In this document: positions 1 to 7,052 of the stretch, one piece after another
How positions within the stretch are numbered: the stretch's first letter is position 1
Layout of the letters: every line of letters begins with the position of its first letter
NCBI GenBank assembly: GCA_021784615.1
Contig: JAJYHU010000246.1
Coordinates: 1-11,199, forward strand
Length of the DNA stretch: 11,199 bases
From: Acidobacteriota bacterium
Lineage (GTDB): Bacteria; Acidobacteriota; Terriglobia; UBA7540
Direction of reading: 5' to 3'
The notes under the pieces: model-generated
What the model was told of the DNA's origin: nothing
Databases searched by the model: none
The model's input: only the letters and a program-made list of their open reading frames with translations
Program-made: the position numbers and the translations under genes

Positions 1-169
1 GAAAAATGCCTGGGCGCTTGAGTGCGTCGGGCAGAACATTCCCGCCGAATGCGTCCTGCCCGGAGAATCCGCGTCCGGTGGCGTGATGGACCGGGCGGCC
101 CCATTCTCGTTCAGAGGATCTGCGGGGAAGGTGGCGGCGCAATCGAATTTGTTCAAGGAGGGGGAAGCG
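1..169. other. Left-edge region upstream of the GH38 gene
   Basis: No gene can be assigned here. The reading frame of the GH38 gene stays open all the way to the left edge of the window, with an ATG at 83, but that stretch has no secretion signal at its start and no ribosome binding site before position 83. It is therefore read as upstream untranslated or intergenic sequence. The only functional element I can point to is the purine-rich ribosome binding site at 155-164, which fixes the GH38 start at 170. Confidence 0.5.
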
Positions 170-3100
170 ATGAAAGCGAGTGAAGCGATGACTCTTATTG
201 GACGGCTTTCAGTCGGCTTCATCATGGGCTTAGTCCTGCTGGTAACTGCGCCCGTGGCCTTTGGGGCCGCTGGCGCGCCGAGTAGGCAGCCCGTATGGCG
301 AATCGGCCGTTTCGATAAATCTTCCGCCGAATTTCACTCTGGAGCCGTGCCAACACCAGCTCCCGCCTACGTGATTGGAAAGAGTCTTGCGAAAAAAGAT
401 TGGTACGCATTCCAGCCCGGCACAGCCAATGGCCACGCGGGAACGCGTCCTCATCCTCTGACCATCCAATTTGACATGAAGGGCGCACCGAAAGGCCTTT
501 ACACCCTGAAGATCGGGATGCTGGTGCACACCCGGCGACTTTCCATTCTGCAAGTGGACCTCAACGGCCACCGCGGCTGGGTTTACCAGCGTCCGCAATG
601 GCACGACGTGCCGGGCGATAAATATTGGAAGGATTTAGCCGAGATTCAGCTGCCTACGCGCGACTTCCATCGAGGGACAAACCGCATGGTGCTGACCGCC
701 ATCGACGAGCCCAGCCAACGGGATAACGTCAGCGACCCGGGAATTGCCTACGATGCTTTGGAACTGGACCAGGACCCCTCTCGAAAGTTTGAAACTCATG
801 AAATCTCGGCGGAAGTCCACCCCACCATTTTCTATCAGCGGAAGGATGGGCGCCTTGTGGAGTTGGTGGATGTCTATACAAGCCAGAACGCTCCTTCCCG
901 CAAAGGCAGCCTGACTTTGGCGGTGAACAAGCAGAAGTTCACCGAGCCGCTTTCGCCGGACCGCGACTTCGGACAGCAGCGGATCGAGTTCGCCGTGCCG
1001 GACTTTGCTTCCGGAACAGAGGGCCGCCTTTTGGTGCGTCTGGGCGGAAGCAATCGCCGCTTTACGGTGACTCTGGAACCGGCGAAGAAGTGGAAAATCT
1101 ACGTTGTGCCCCACGAGCACCTGGACGTGGGATATACCGATTATCAGTCAAAAGTTGCCGCCATTCAAAACCGGGTTGTGGACGAAGCCTTGCACATGAT
1201 CCGCGAGAATCCGCAGTTCCGCTATAGCCCGGACGGCTTCTGGGTGCTGCAACACTTCTTCGCAGGGCGGGATCAGGAGGACCGCAACCGCCTTATCCAG
1301 GCCGTTCAAGACGGCAAGTTTTTCGTTCCCGCCCAATACGCGAACCTTCTGACCGGTTTCCCAGCGGTTGAGACCCTGATCCGGTCGCTTTATCCCAGTT
1401 TTGAGTTTGACCAAAAACATCACGAGCCGTTCGATTACGCGAACATCACCGATGTCCCGTCCTACACCTGGTCCTACGCCTCGATTCTGGCCGCGGCCGG
1501 AATCAAGTACTTGCTCGCGGGCTGCGATCAGACCCGTGGTCCGATCCTGGATCAAAGCCACCTGCTTGAGAGGTCGCCCTTCTGGTGGGAAGGGCCGGAC
1601 GGCAAGAAGGTTCTTATGTGGTATTCCGACAGCTACGGACAGGTAGGAGCCTTCTTCGGGCTGCCGCCGCAAGTGGTGACAGGGCAGGCCGCGCTGCCAA
1701 GATTCTTGCAGATGTATCCTGAGGCGGAGTATAAGCCCGATTCCATGCTGCTGTTTGGGGCTCAATGGGAGAATTCAGATCTCTATCCCCAGCAGGCCAC
1801 CATCGTCAATGAGTGGAATAAGATCTATGCCTATCCGGAGTTGCGCTATTCGGGGTTTGCGGAAGCGATGGCGCAGGTTGCCAAGGACGACGGCGATTCA
1901 ATTCCTGTATATCGGGGCGACGGCGGACCTTACTGGGAAGACGGTATTGCCTCAGATTCCTACTATGCCGCGATGAATCGCCAAAGCGAGCAGCGGGCGC
2001 TTTCCGCGGAGAAGCTTTCAACCCTCAGCTTTCTTGTGAATCCCCGCACCCGGCCGGATCGCGCCGTCATCAAGAATCTGTGGCAGAACCTCCTGCTGTT
2101 CGACGAGCACACCTGGGGTGCGGCCGGCAGCATCTCCAGCCCCGAAAGCGAGGAATCGGTCCGGCAGTTGGCGGTGAAGGACGCCTTCGCGACCCGCGCC
2201 AAGCAAGAGGTGCAGGAGGTGATCGGACAGTCCATGGCGGAACTGGCCGACAAGATCCACATCCCCAGCGGCACATGGGTGGTTTTCAATCCTCTGAACT
2301 GGACGCGAAGCCAGCTTGTCGAAACGGACCTCCAGAAGGGTTATCAGATCATTGATCTTGCCACCAAGCAGACCGTTCCTTACCAGATCCTCTCGGTAAG
2401 CGGCAACGCGCAGCGCATCCGCTTTCTTGCCCGCGACGTGCCCGCCGTGGGCTATAAGTGCTACGCCATTCAACGCGCCGCCTCTCCTCCGCCAAGCCTC
2501 CAAACGGAGTCCGGAGACGTTATGGAAAACGCCTACTATCGGATTCGGTTGGACCCTGAGAGCGGCTCGGTCAAAAGCATCTTCGATAAGCAGTTGCAGA
2601 AGGAGCTTGTTAATCCCTCAAGCGCTTATCGATTCGACCAGTACCTCTACGTGACGGGCGGCGACAAGCCGTCTCGCAACCGGCTGCTCTATAACGACGT
2701 GGGTTTGCCCATGCCCAAGCTTGCCGTGCATCCTGCGGCAAACGGCCGCCTGGTTTCCATAACCCGGGTGCCCTTCGGACTGGTGGCTCGCCTGGAGAGT
2801 TCGGCGCCGAACACTCCCAGGATTGATTCCGAGATCATTCTCTTCAATCACCAGAAGAAGATCGAATTCATCGACCGCGTCCACAAGCAACAGGTCTACT
2901 CAAAAGAGGGAGTGTACTTTGCTTTCCCTCTGGCCATGGACCATCCTGAATTCCGTTATGAAATCCAGAACGGTTACGTGAACCCCGCGCATGACCAACT
3001 GCCGGGAGCCGGCAAAGAATGGTTTTCAGTCCAGCACTGGGTTGAGGCTCAGCAGGGTAACACCAGCGTGGCTCTCGTCCCGGTCGACGCCTCGCTCGTG

Positions 3101-3667
3101 TCCTTGGGCGATATTGTGCGGGGAACTTGGCCGCTTCAGTTCGGCCAACGGGACGGAACGATATTTTCCTACGTCATGAACAATTATTGGTTTACAAATT
3201 ACCGCGCAGGCCAGGGAGGGGATTTCACGTTCCGGTATGTGCTTACCAGCGACAGCGCATTCCAACCTGCGGCGCTCAGCAGGCTGGGATGGTCGGCAAT
3301 GACTCCCTTTGAGGTGAATAACGTTATTTCGAATGACAAAGCCGTGAATACCCCTGAACCGTTGAACGCCGTCGAGAGCAGTTTTGCGAAGGTGGACTCG
3401 CCCGAGGTGGTGCTGGTCAACTGGAAACGAGCTGAGAATCGCCAAGGCACGATTATGCGCTTCATCGAGGTTGCGGGTAAGGACGCGAGCGCCAGCGTGC
3501 AGATTCCCCTGATGGACGTTCAGCAAGCTTGGCAGTGCGATGCCATGGAGCAGAACCAGCGGGCGCTGCCGGTCTCCCCTCACGGATTTCATTTTGACGC
3601 GCAGCCGTTTCAGATTGTTACGGTGCGCGTGAAGGGAACAATAAATTTGCCGGAGGCGGGCAAGTAG
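170..3667 (+). CDS. Secreted GH38-family alpha-mannosidase-like glycoside hydrolase
   Basis: Predicted exported enzyme of 1165 residues that should cleave alpha-mannosidic or related glycosidic bonds. The ATG at 170 is chosen over an upstream in-frame ATG at 83 because a strong AAGGAGGGGG site lies at 155-164 and the protein then opens with a clean signal peptide (basic start, hydrophobic core about residues 13-31, cleavage near 33-36). Residues about 41-200 start with a WRIGRFD motif and resemble the beta-sandwich domain III of family 4 rhamnogalacturonan lyases, probably a carbohydrate-binding module. The GH38 N-terminal catalytic domain starts near residue 308: the HEHLD motif (H315, H317, D319) matches the metal-binding HxHxD motif, D428 in ITDVPSY fits the catalytic nucleophile, and DEHTWG (645-650) is a further conserved block. 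The GH38 C-terminal beta-rich domain starts near 785. Substrate is not predictable; neighbours give no polysaccharide-utilisation context. Confidence 0.92.
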   Translation: MKASEAMTLIGRLSVGFIMGLVLLVTAPVAFGAAGAPSRQPVWRIGRFDKSSAEFHSGAVPTPAPAYVIGKSLAKKDWYAFQPGTANGHAGTRPHPLTIQFDMKGAPKGLYTLKIGMLVHTRRLSILQVDLNGHRGWVYQRPQWHDVPGDKYWKDLAEIQLPTRDFHRGTNRMVLTAIDEPSQRDNVSDPGIAYDALELDQDPSRKFETHEISAEVHPTIFYQRKDGRLVELVDVYTSQNAPSRKGSLTLAVNKQKFTEPLSPDRDFGQQRIEFAVPDFASGTEGRLLVRLGGSNRRFTVTLEPAKKWKIYVVPHEHLDVGYTDYQSKVAAIQNRVVDEALHMIRENPQFRYSPDGFWVLQHFFAGRDQEDRNRLIQAVQDGKFFVPAQYANLLTGFPAVETLIRSLYPSFEFDQKHHEPFDYANITDVPSYTWSYASILAAAGIKYLLAGCDQTRGPILDQSHLLERSPFWWEGPDGKKVLMWYSDSYGQVGAFFGLPPQVVTGQAALPRFLQMYPEAEYKPDSMLLFGAQWENSDLYPQQATIVNEWNKIYAYPELRYSGFAEAMAQVAKDDGDSIPVYRGDGGPYWEDGIASDSYYAAMNRQSEQRALSAEKLSTLSFLVNPRTRPDRAVIKNLWQNLLLFDEHTWGAAGSISSPESEESVRQLAVKDAFATRAKQEVQEVIGQSMAELADKIHIPSGTWVVFNPLNWTRSQLVETDLQKGYQIIDLATKQTVPYQILSVSGNAQRIRFLARDVPAVGYKCYAIQRAASPPPSLQTESGDVMENAYYRIRLDPESGSVKSIFDKQLQKELVNPSSAYRFDQYLYVTGGDKPSRNRLLYNDVGLPMPKLAVHPAANGRLVSITRVPFGLVARLESSAPNTPRIDSEIILFNHQKKIEFIDRVHKQQVYSKEGVYFAFPLAMDHPEFRYEIQNGYVNPAHDQLPGAGKEWFSVQHWVEAQQGNTSVALVPVDASLVSLGDIVRGTWPLQFGQRDGTIFSYVMNNYWFTNYRAGQGGDFTFRYVLTSDSAFQPAALSRLGWSAMTPFEVNNVISNDKAVNTPEPLNAVESSFAKVDSPEVVLVNWKRAENRQGTIMRFIEVAGKDASASVQIPLMDVQQAWQCDAMEQNQRALPVSPHGFHFDAQPFQIVTVRVKGTINLPEAGK

Positions 3668-3681
3668 CGCACCCGGAACCC

Positions 3682-4071
3682 TCACAGGCTTGACGGTTCG
3701 GAGGGCCTTCCCTGCGACAGTTTCATCAGCAAAGAGGGAAGCTGCTGGCTGAAGGCTGAGCGTGCGAGAACCACGTCGCATCCTGCCGCGCGCGCGGCTT
3801 GCGCCAGATCGGCCTGCACGTGCGAGAGAAACCCGATTACGGGGATGCCGCGGGTGTTGGCATCTCCCTTGAGAGTTTTCAGCATTCCGATGGCTGCGCC
3901 CGAGCGATGGTTCAAGTCCAGCAGGATTGCCGAAGCTCCACCGCTCGCGAGAGAATTCGCGATTGCGTTTGGCGCGACAGTCTCCATCGCCACCTTCAAT
4001 TGCCGGGCGGTCTGCTGAATCTTTGCCAGGAAGAACAGGTCGTCAACCACTGCCAAAATTCGCTCTGCCAT
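3682..4071 (-). CDS. Single-domain response regulator (CheY-like receiver)
   Basis: A 129-residue protein that is all receiver domain, with no output domain. The acidic pair D10-D11 after the first strand and the phospho-acceptor candidate D52 in LLDLN are in place. The switch Thr/Ser position is plausibly the Ser of GFLS. The conserved Lys-Pro of the last loop is replaced by Arg-Ser (LARSAF), so signalling chemistry may be altered or it may act as an atypical receiver. A GGAGGA ribosome binding site at about 4077-4082 supports the ATG whose first base is 4071. The gene converges on the GH38 gene, with only 14 bases between the two stop codons, and has no histidine kinase partner in the window. 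Its target is unknown. Confidence 0.83.
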   Translation of the reverse strand: MAERILAVVDDLFFLAKIQQTARQLKVAMETVAPNAIANSLASGGASAILLDLNHRSGAAIGMLKTLKGDANTRGIPVIGFLSHVQADLAQAARAAGCDVVLARSAFSQQLPSLLMKLSQGRPSEPSSL

Positions 4072-4474
4072 TCAATTGCTTCCTCCGGAGATATCCGAAC
4101 ATCCCAAGCTGCGCAACCGTGCGGGCCAGCATCCGCCAAGCCTTAGAGTAGCAGATTTGCGAAGGTGGCTTTGTGCGGACCCGCTGGACTCGCCGGGAAT
4201 TTGGTAAGATGGAGTGGAACGCCTGGATCTGACCGAGAACGCGCGAAAGCTGACAACTTCGCAGGGTTTATCGCGCCAGTTTCTTCCTAAAGGGTCTGCC
4301 GGCTTCCCTCCTGGAACCTTTTCTGCAAAAAAGCAACTTCTCGCGTAACCCAAGGGTGTTGATCTCCGTCAATAAAATGTGCAAGAGCTTTTCTGACCAA
4401 GCCATAAGCAGTTTTGGATATTTCTGTGCTGGGGATAACCTCCCCAGGCGATCTCTTCGGGCATTAGGCAGAGG
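4072..4474. other. Divergent intergenic region, about 400 bases
   Basis: This gap lies between the receiver gene (minus strand) and the P-loop kinase gene (plus strand) and should hold the promoters of both. Its base composition becomes more AT-rich between about 4330 and 4430. I found no convincing paired -35/-10 elements: TAAGAT at 4205-4210 resembles a -10 box but has no matching -35. Short open frames on both strands lack ribosome binding sites and recognisable protein content. The one clear structure is the perfect hairpin at 4429-4447, listed separately. Confidence 0.5.
4429..4447 (+). promoter_or_regulatory. Perfect inverted repeat in the leader of the kinase gene
   Basis: CTGGGGA and TCCCCAG form a perfect 7-bp stem around the loop TAACC, ending 27 bases before the kinase start codon. 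There is no T-tract, so it does not look like an intrinsic terminator. It could be an operator or a 5' leader hairpin; the sequence alone does not decide. Confidence 0.4.
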
Positions 4475-5107
4475 ATGTCCGTGCGGGGACAAACCGTGGA
4501 ACCCAATAGGAAACGCACCATTCGAGTATGCCGACCTTCGGTGGTGGTGCTGTGCGGCCCGGCAGCGTCCGGGAAGTCGACGTTTGCAGCCCGGCATTTC
4601 CGGCCCACCCAAGTAATCTCGTCAGATTTCTGCAGGGCGCTTGTGTGCGACGAGGAGCGCGACCAGCGTTACCCTTTGCAGACGTTTGCTCTTGTGGAGG
4701 CCATTGTTAGCCAGCGGCTTTCCATCAACCGCCTATGTGTTGTGGACTCAACGGCCCTGACCTTTGAGGCGCGCAAATCGCTGCGGGAGACCGGCCGCAG
4801 GTTCCAAGTGCCTGTCGAGCTTTTCATGTTTGATCTTCCGCTTGAAACGTGTGTCGATTTTGACCGAAAGCGCGAGAGGTCTGTCGGAGAGAAGGTCATC
4901 AGAGAGCATTTCCAGATCTTCAACCAAGCTCTCGCTTCAGTTGAATCGGAAGGTTTCGACCGAATTTTGGAGATCCACGAGGACGATTTCGAGAGCTTCC
5001 AAATTGAAATTCTTTACCGTCCAGTCTTCCACTTTGCCCAGGAAACACCGGGAAAGGAGCGGCGTTCGTCTCGCGCTCCTGTGCTTGAACCTAGTCCTCG
5101 CTGTTGA
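4475..5107 (+). CDS. Stand-alone P-loop kinase related to the Pnkp 5'-kinase domain
   Basis: A 210-residue P-loop NTPase. The Walker A motif GPAASGKST spans residues 28-36 (K34, S35). It is followed by SSDFCRAL with D51, which fits the general-base Asp of polynucleotide-kinase-like enzymes, then a conserved CVVDSTAL strand (D91) and an Arg-rich lid near DFDRKRER. Pattern and spacing match the N-terminal kinase module of bacterial polynucleotide kinase-phosphatase (Pnkp), but the phosphatase and ligase-like modules are absent and the protein ends in a basic, probably disordered tail. It should phosphorylate a hydroxyl group using ATP; whether the substrate is RNA, DNA or a small molecule is unknown. 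The start is uncertain: ATG 4475 has GAGG immediately before it, while the in-frame GTG at 4481 has better spacing to the same motif. Its stop codon lies inside the candidate -35 box of the next gene. Confidence 0.82.
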   Translation: MSVRGQTVEPNRKRTIRVCRPSVVVLCGPAASGKSTFAARHFRPTQVISSDFCRALVCDEERDQRYPLQTFALVEAIVSQRLSINRLCVVDSTALTFEARKSLRETGRRFQVPVELFMFDLPLETCVDFDRKRERSVGEKVIREHFQIFNQALASVESEGFDRILEIHEDDFESFQIEILYRPVFHFAQETPGKERRSSRAPVLEPSPRC

Positions 5108-5133
5108 CACCACGCAACTCTACCCCCTAGAAT
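5104..5133 (+). promoter_or_regulatory. Candidate sigma70-type promoter for the cysteine cassette
   Basis: TTGACA at 5104-5109 (a perfect -35 consensus) and TAGAAT at 5128-5133 (5 of 6 to TATAAT) are separated by 18 bases. The TGA stop of the kinase gene lies inside the -35 box. Transcription would start near 5140, giving a leader of only about 10 bases before the cysteine synthase start, so part of the AAGGGA ribosome binding site (5138-5143) might be lost from the mRNA. The cassette could thus be transcribed independently of the kinase gene. Confidence 0.5.
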
Positions 5134-5151
5134 CGCCAAGGGATATATGTG

Positions 5152-6108
5152 ATGAATTCAGGGTCCAAAGAGGCGGTGTTGTTTTCCGGCTTAAGGCCGG
5201 CCGCGGATGTTTTTTCTTTGATTGGCAACACGCCGCTTATTCGTCTGAATAAGCTTGCGAAGGACTTGCCGGACGTCGATCTCCTGGCGAAGGCCGAGTG
5301 GGTCAACCCCGGTGGATCGGTAAAGGTACGGGCCGCCTGGAACATTATCTTGGAAGGCGAGCGGGCCGGGTTGATGAATCGCAATAAGATTCTGCTGGAC
5401 TCGACTTCCGGAAATACGGGGATTGCCTACGCCATGATCTGCGCGGCTCGGGGTTACCGGCTGAAGCTGTTCATGCCCTCGAACGTCAGCGTGGAGCGGA
5501 AGCGCATCCTGAACGCCTATGGAGCGGAGATCGTTTACACCGACCCGATGGAAGGTTCGGACGGGGCCATCCGGCAGGTGCGCGAACTGGCCTTAAAGGA
5601 ACCCGAGACTTACTTTTACGGCAACCAGTATGACAATCCCGCAAACTGGAAAGCCCACTACCAAACAACCGCTCCTGAAATCTTTGAGCAGACGGAAGGG
5701 AAGGTCACGCACTTTGTGGCGGGCCTTGGAACGACCGGAACCCTGGTGGGAACGGCGCGCCGGTTGAAAGAACTGAAACCGTCCGTCCGCTCGATTTCGG
5801 TGCAGCCGGACTCGCCGTTCCACGGGCTGGAGGGTTTGAAGAACCTGTCGTCGGCCATTGTGCCAGGCATTTATGATCCTTCCGTAGTGGACGAGAACAT
5901 TGAGGTTTCAACCGAGGATGCCTACGCCATGACGCTGCGGCTGGCTCGGGAAGAGGGCTTGCTGGTAGGCGTTTCGGCCGGCGCGGCGATGGTTGCCGCA
6001 TTGGATCTTGCGCGGCGGGCCGGGCAGGGCGTTGTGGTTACTCTTTTCCCCGACAGCGGCGACAAATACTTGAGCGAGCGTTTCTGGGACGATGCCCCCA
6101 ACCTGTAG
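5152..6108 (+). CDS. cysM: PLP-dependent cysteine synthase, CysM type, likely using CysO thiocarboxylate
   Basis: A 318-residue fold-type II PLP enzyme. It should convert an activated serine to a PLP-bound aminoacrylate and add sulfur to make cysteine. K58 in NPGGSVKVR is the Schiff-base lysine; STSGNTG (84-90) is the substrate-carboxylate loop; GLGTTGT (191-197) binds the PLP phosphate; DSGDKYLS near the C-terminus is typical of the family. Being next to mec, cysO and moeZ points to the protein-thiocarboxylate route rather than free sulfide. In the segment matching the mycobacterial CysM loop that selects O-phosphoserine, a Lys (K230 in EGLKNL) seems to stand where Arg is found, so a phosphorylated substrate is plausible but unproven. 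The residue after the catalytic lysine is Val instead of the usual Asp. A GTG at 5149 directly precedes the chosen ATG; AAGGGA at 5138-5143 serves either. Confidence 0.92.
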   Translation: MNSGSKEAVLFSGLRPAADVFSLIGNTPLIRLNKLAKDLPDVDLLAKAEWVNPGGSVKVRAAWNIILEGERAGLMNRNKILLDSTSGNTGIAYAMICAARGYRLKLFMPSNVSVERKRILNAYGAEIVYTDPMEGSDGAIRQVRELALKEPETYFYGNQYDNPANWKAHYQTTAPEIFEQTEGKVTHFVAGLGTTGTLVGTARRLKELKPSVRSISVQPDSPFHGLEGLKNLSSAIVPGIYDPSVVDENIEVSTEDAYAMTLRLAREEGLLVGVSAGAAMVAALDLARRAGQGVVVTLFPDSGDKYLSERFWDDAPNL

Positions 6109-6190
6109 CTCGATGTGCGCGGGCTCAGCATGACCGTTGGCCTTTTCCCTCAATTTTTGGCCTTGTGATCCTAATCTCGGCGATCAATTT

Positions 6191-6661
6191 ATGGCGATAA
6201 ATTTCAAGCCTGATGAACTTGAAAAACTCCTGGCTCACGGCGCGCGTGATTATCCCAGCGAATGTTGCGGAGTTCTGCTGGGGCGCGCGGACGGAGAGAG
6301 CAAAGAGGTTGCAGAGGCGGTGCCTTTGCGAAATCTCCGGCACGATCCCACACGGGCGCAGGAACTCCTTCCTGTTGACGACCCCAGCCGGGAATCCGAG
6401 AAAAATCGCTTCCTCATCGATCCGGAGGACCAATTGCAGGTGGAGAAGGATTCGCGCGCGAGGGGGCTGGAGGTTTTGGGGTATTACCATTCGCATCCTG
6501 ACCACCCTGCCCGGCCTTCAAATTATGACCGCGAGCATGCTTGGCCGTGGTATTCTTATGTTATTATGTCAGTTGAGCGCGGTGAGGCGAAGGAAGTAAC
6601 CTCCTGGGTGCTTTCCAAGGATCGGCTGCGCTTTGAGCAAGAGGACTTGAAGGCGCTGTAA
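6191..6661 (+). CDS. mec: JAMM/MPN+ zinc metalloprotease, Mec-like
   Basis: A 156-residue single-domain JAMM isopeptidase-fold protease. All catalytic elements are visible: E24 in PSECCGVLLG, the zinc-binding H100 and H102 in YYHSHPD, then S110 and D113 in PSNYD. In mycobacteria, Mec hydrolyses the CysO-cysteine adduct to release cysteine and free carrier. Related JAMM proteins beside other carriers (QbsD, HcyD) remove residues lying beyond the Gly-Gly. Because the CysO encoded next carries an eight-residue extension, this protein may do both jobs here. The ATG at 6191 is preferred over an in-frame TTG at 6137, since the family conservation begins at MAINF; no good ribosome binding site is visible before it. 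It lies 82 bases after cysM and 91 before cysO. Confidence 0.9.
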   Translation: MAINFKPDELEKLLAHGARDYPSECCGVLLGRADGESKEVAEAVPLRNLRHDPTRAQELLPVDDPSRESEKNRFLIDPEDQLQVEKDSRARGLEVLGYYHSHPDHPARPSNYDREHAWPWYSYVIMSVERGEAKEVTSWVLSKDRLRFEQEDLKAL

Positions 6662-6752
6662 CGTGGGGCTTCGATTTGCATCTAAGCTTGGGGACAGGGT
6701 AAGTTTTATTATTTTGACTGGTCTTCTTTTTACGAACTTTTGAGGAGAACGA

Positions 6753-7052
6753 ATGGCGGTAAAGGTTGTGATACCAACTCCCCTGCGGCAATTCGCGGGG
6801 AAAAAGGACTCGGTGGAAATCGACGCGAGCACGGTTGGGGAGGCGCTTGCGGGACTGACTTCGCAGTTTGGCGACCTGCGCAAGCATCTTTTCAACGAAG
6901 AAGGCAAACTGCGCAGTTTTGTTAACGTTTATGTGAATGACGAAGATATCCGGTTCCTCCAAAAGGACCAGACCCCTGTTCACGAAAGCGATGTCATCAG
7001 CATCGTGCCCTCCATTGCAGGTGGTTCCTTGATCTGTTGCATCTGTAGTTAG
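6753..7052 (+). CDS. cysO: Ubiquitin-like sulfur carrier protein CysO with a Cys-rich C-terminal extension
   Basis: A 99-residue beta-grasp protein of the MoaD/ThiS class. The central block KLRSFVNVYVNDEDIRF and the ending SIVPSIAGG are very close to mycobacterial CysO, which ends exactly at its Gly-Gly. The C-terminal glycine is adenylated and thiocarboxylated by the E1-like partner and then gives sulfur to cysteine synthase. Here Gly90-Gly91 is followed by eight further in-frame residues, SLICCICS, before the TAG stop, so the protein must be trimmed before it can be activated. Start ATG 6753 has TGAGGAG at 6741-6747, well spaced. The upstream gap (6662-6752) is AT-rich with T-runs, and no clear promoter pair could be identified in it. 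Confidence 0.92.
   Translation: MAVKVVIPTPLRQFAGKKDSVEIDASTVGEALAGLTSQFGDLRKHLFNEEGKLRSFVNVYVNDEDIRFLQKDQTPVHESDVISIVPSIAGGSLICCICS

Noticed and set aside
83..169. In-frame ATG at 83 as the start of the GH38 gene
   Set aside because: No ribosome binding site before it, and the added 29 residues would bury the signal peptide; ATG 170 has a strong site at proper distance.
3026..3781. 251-codon open frame on the minus strand
   Set aside because: Almost wholly antisense to the 3' half of the GH38 gene, no recognisable protein features, overlaps the receiver gene.
4209..4232. Tiny open frame MEWNAWI with two Trp in seven residues, reminiscent of a leader peptide
   Set aside because: No ribosome binding site, no terminator/antiterminator pair and no tryptophan gene downstream; most likely chance.
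4268..4612. 114-codon minus-strand open frame reaching into the kinase gene
   Set aside because: Antisense to the kinase Walker A region at its start, no ribosome binding site and no recognisable domain.
6714..6736. TTGACT before cysO as a -35 box for an internal promoter
   Set aside because: No acceptable -10 element at 16-19 bases downstream; the nearest TACGAA is only 11 bases away.
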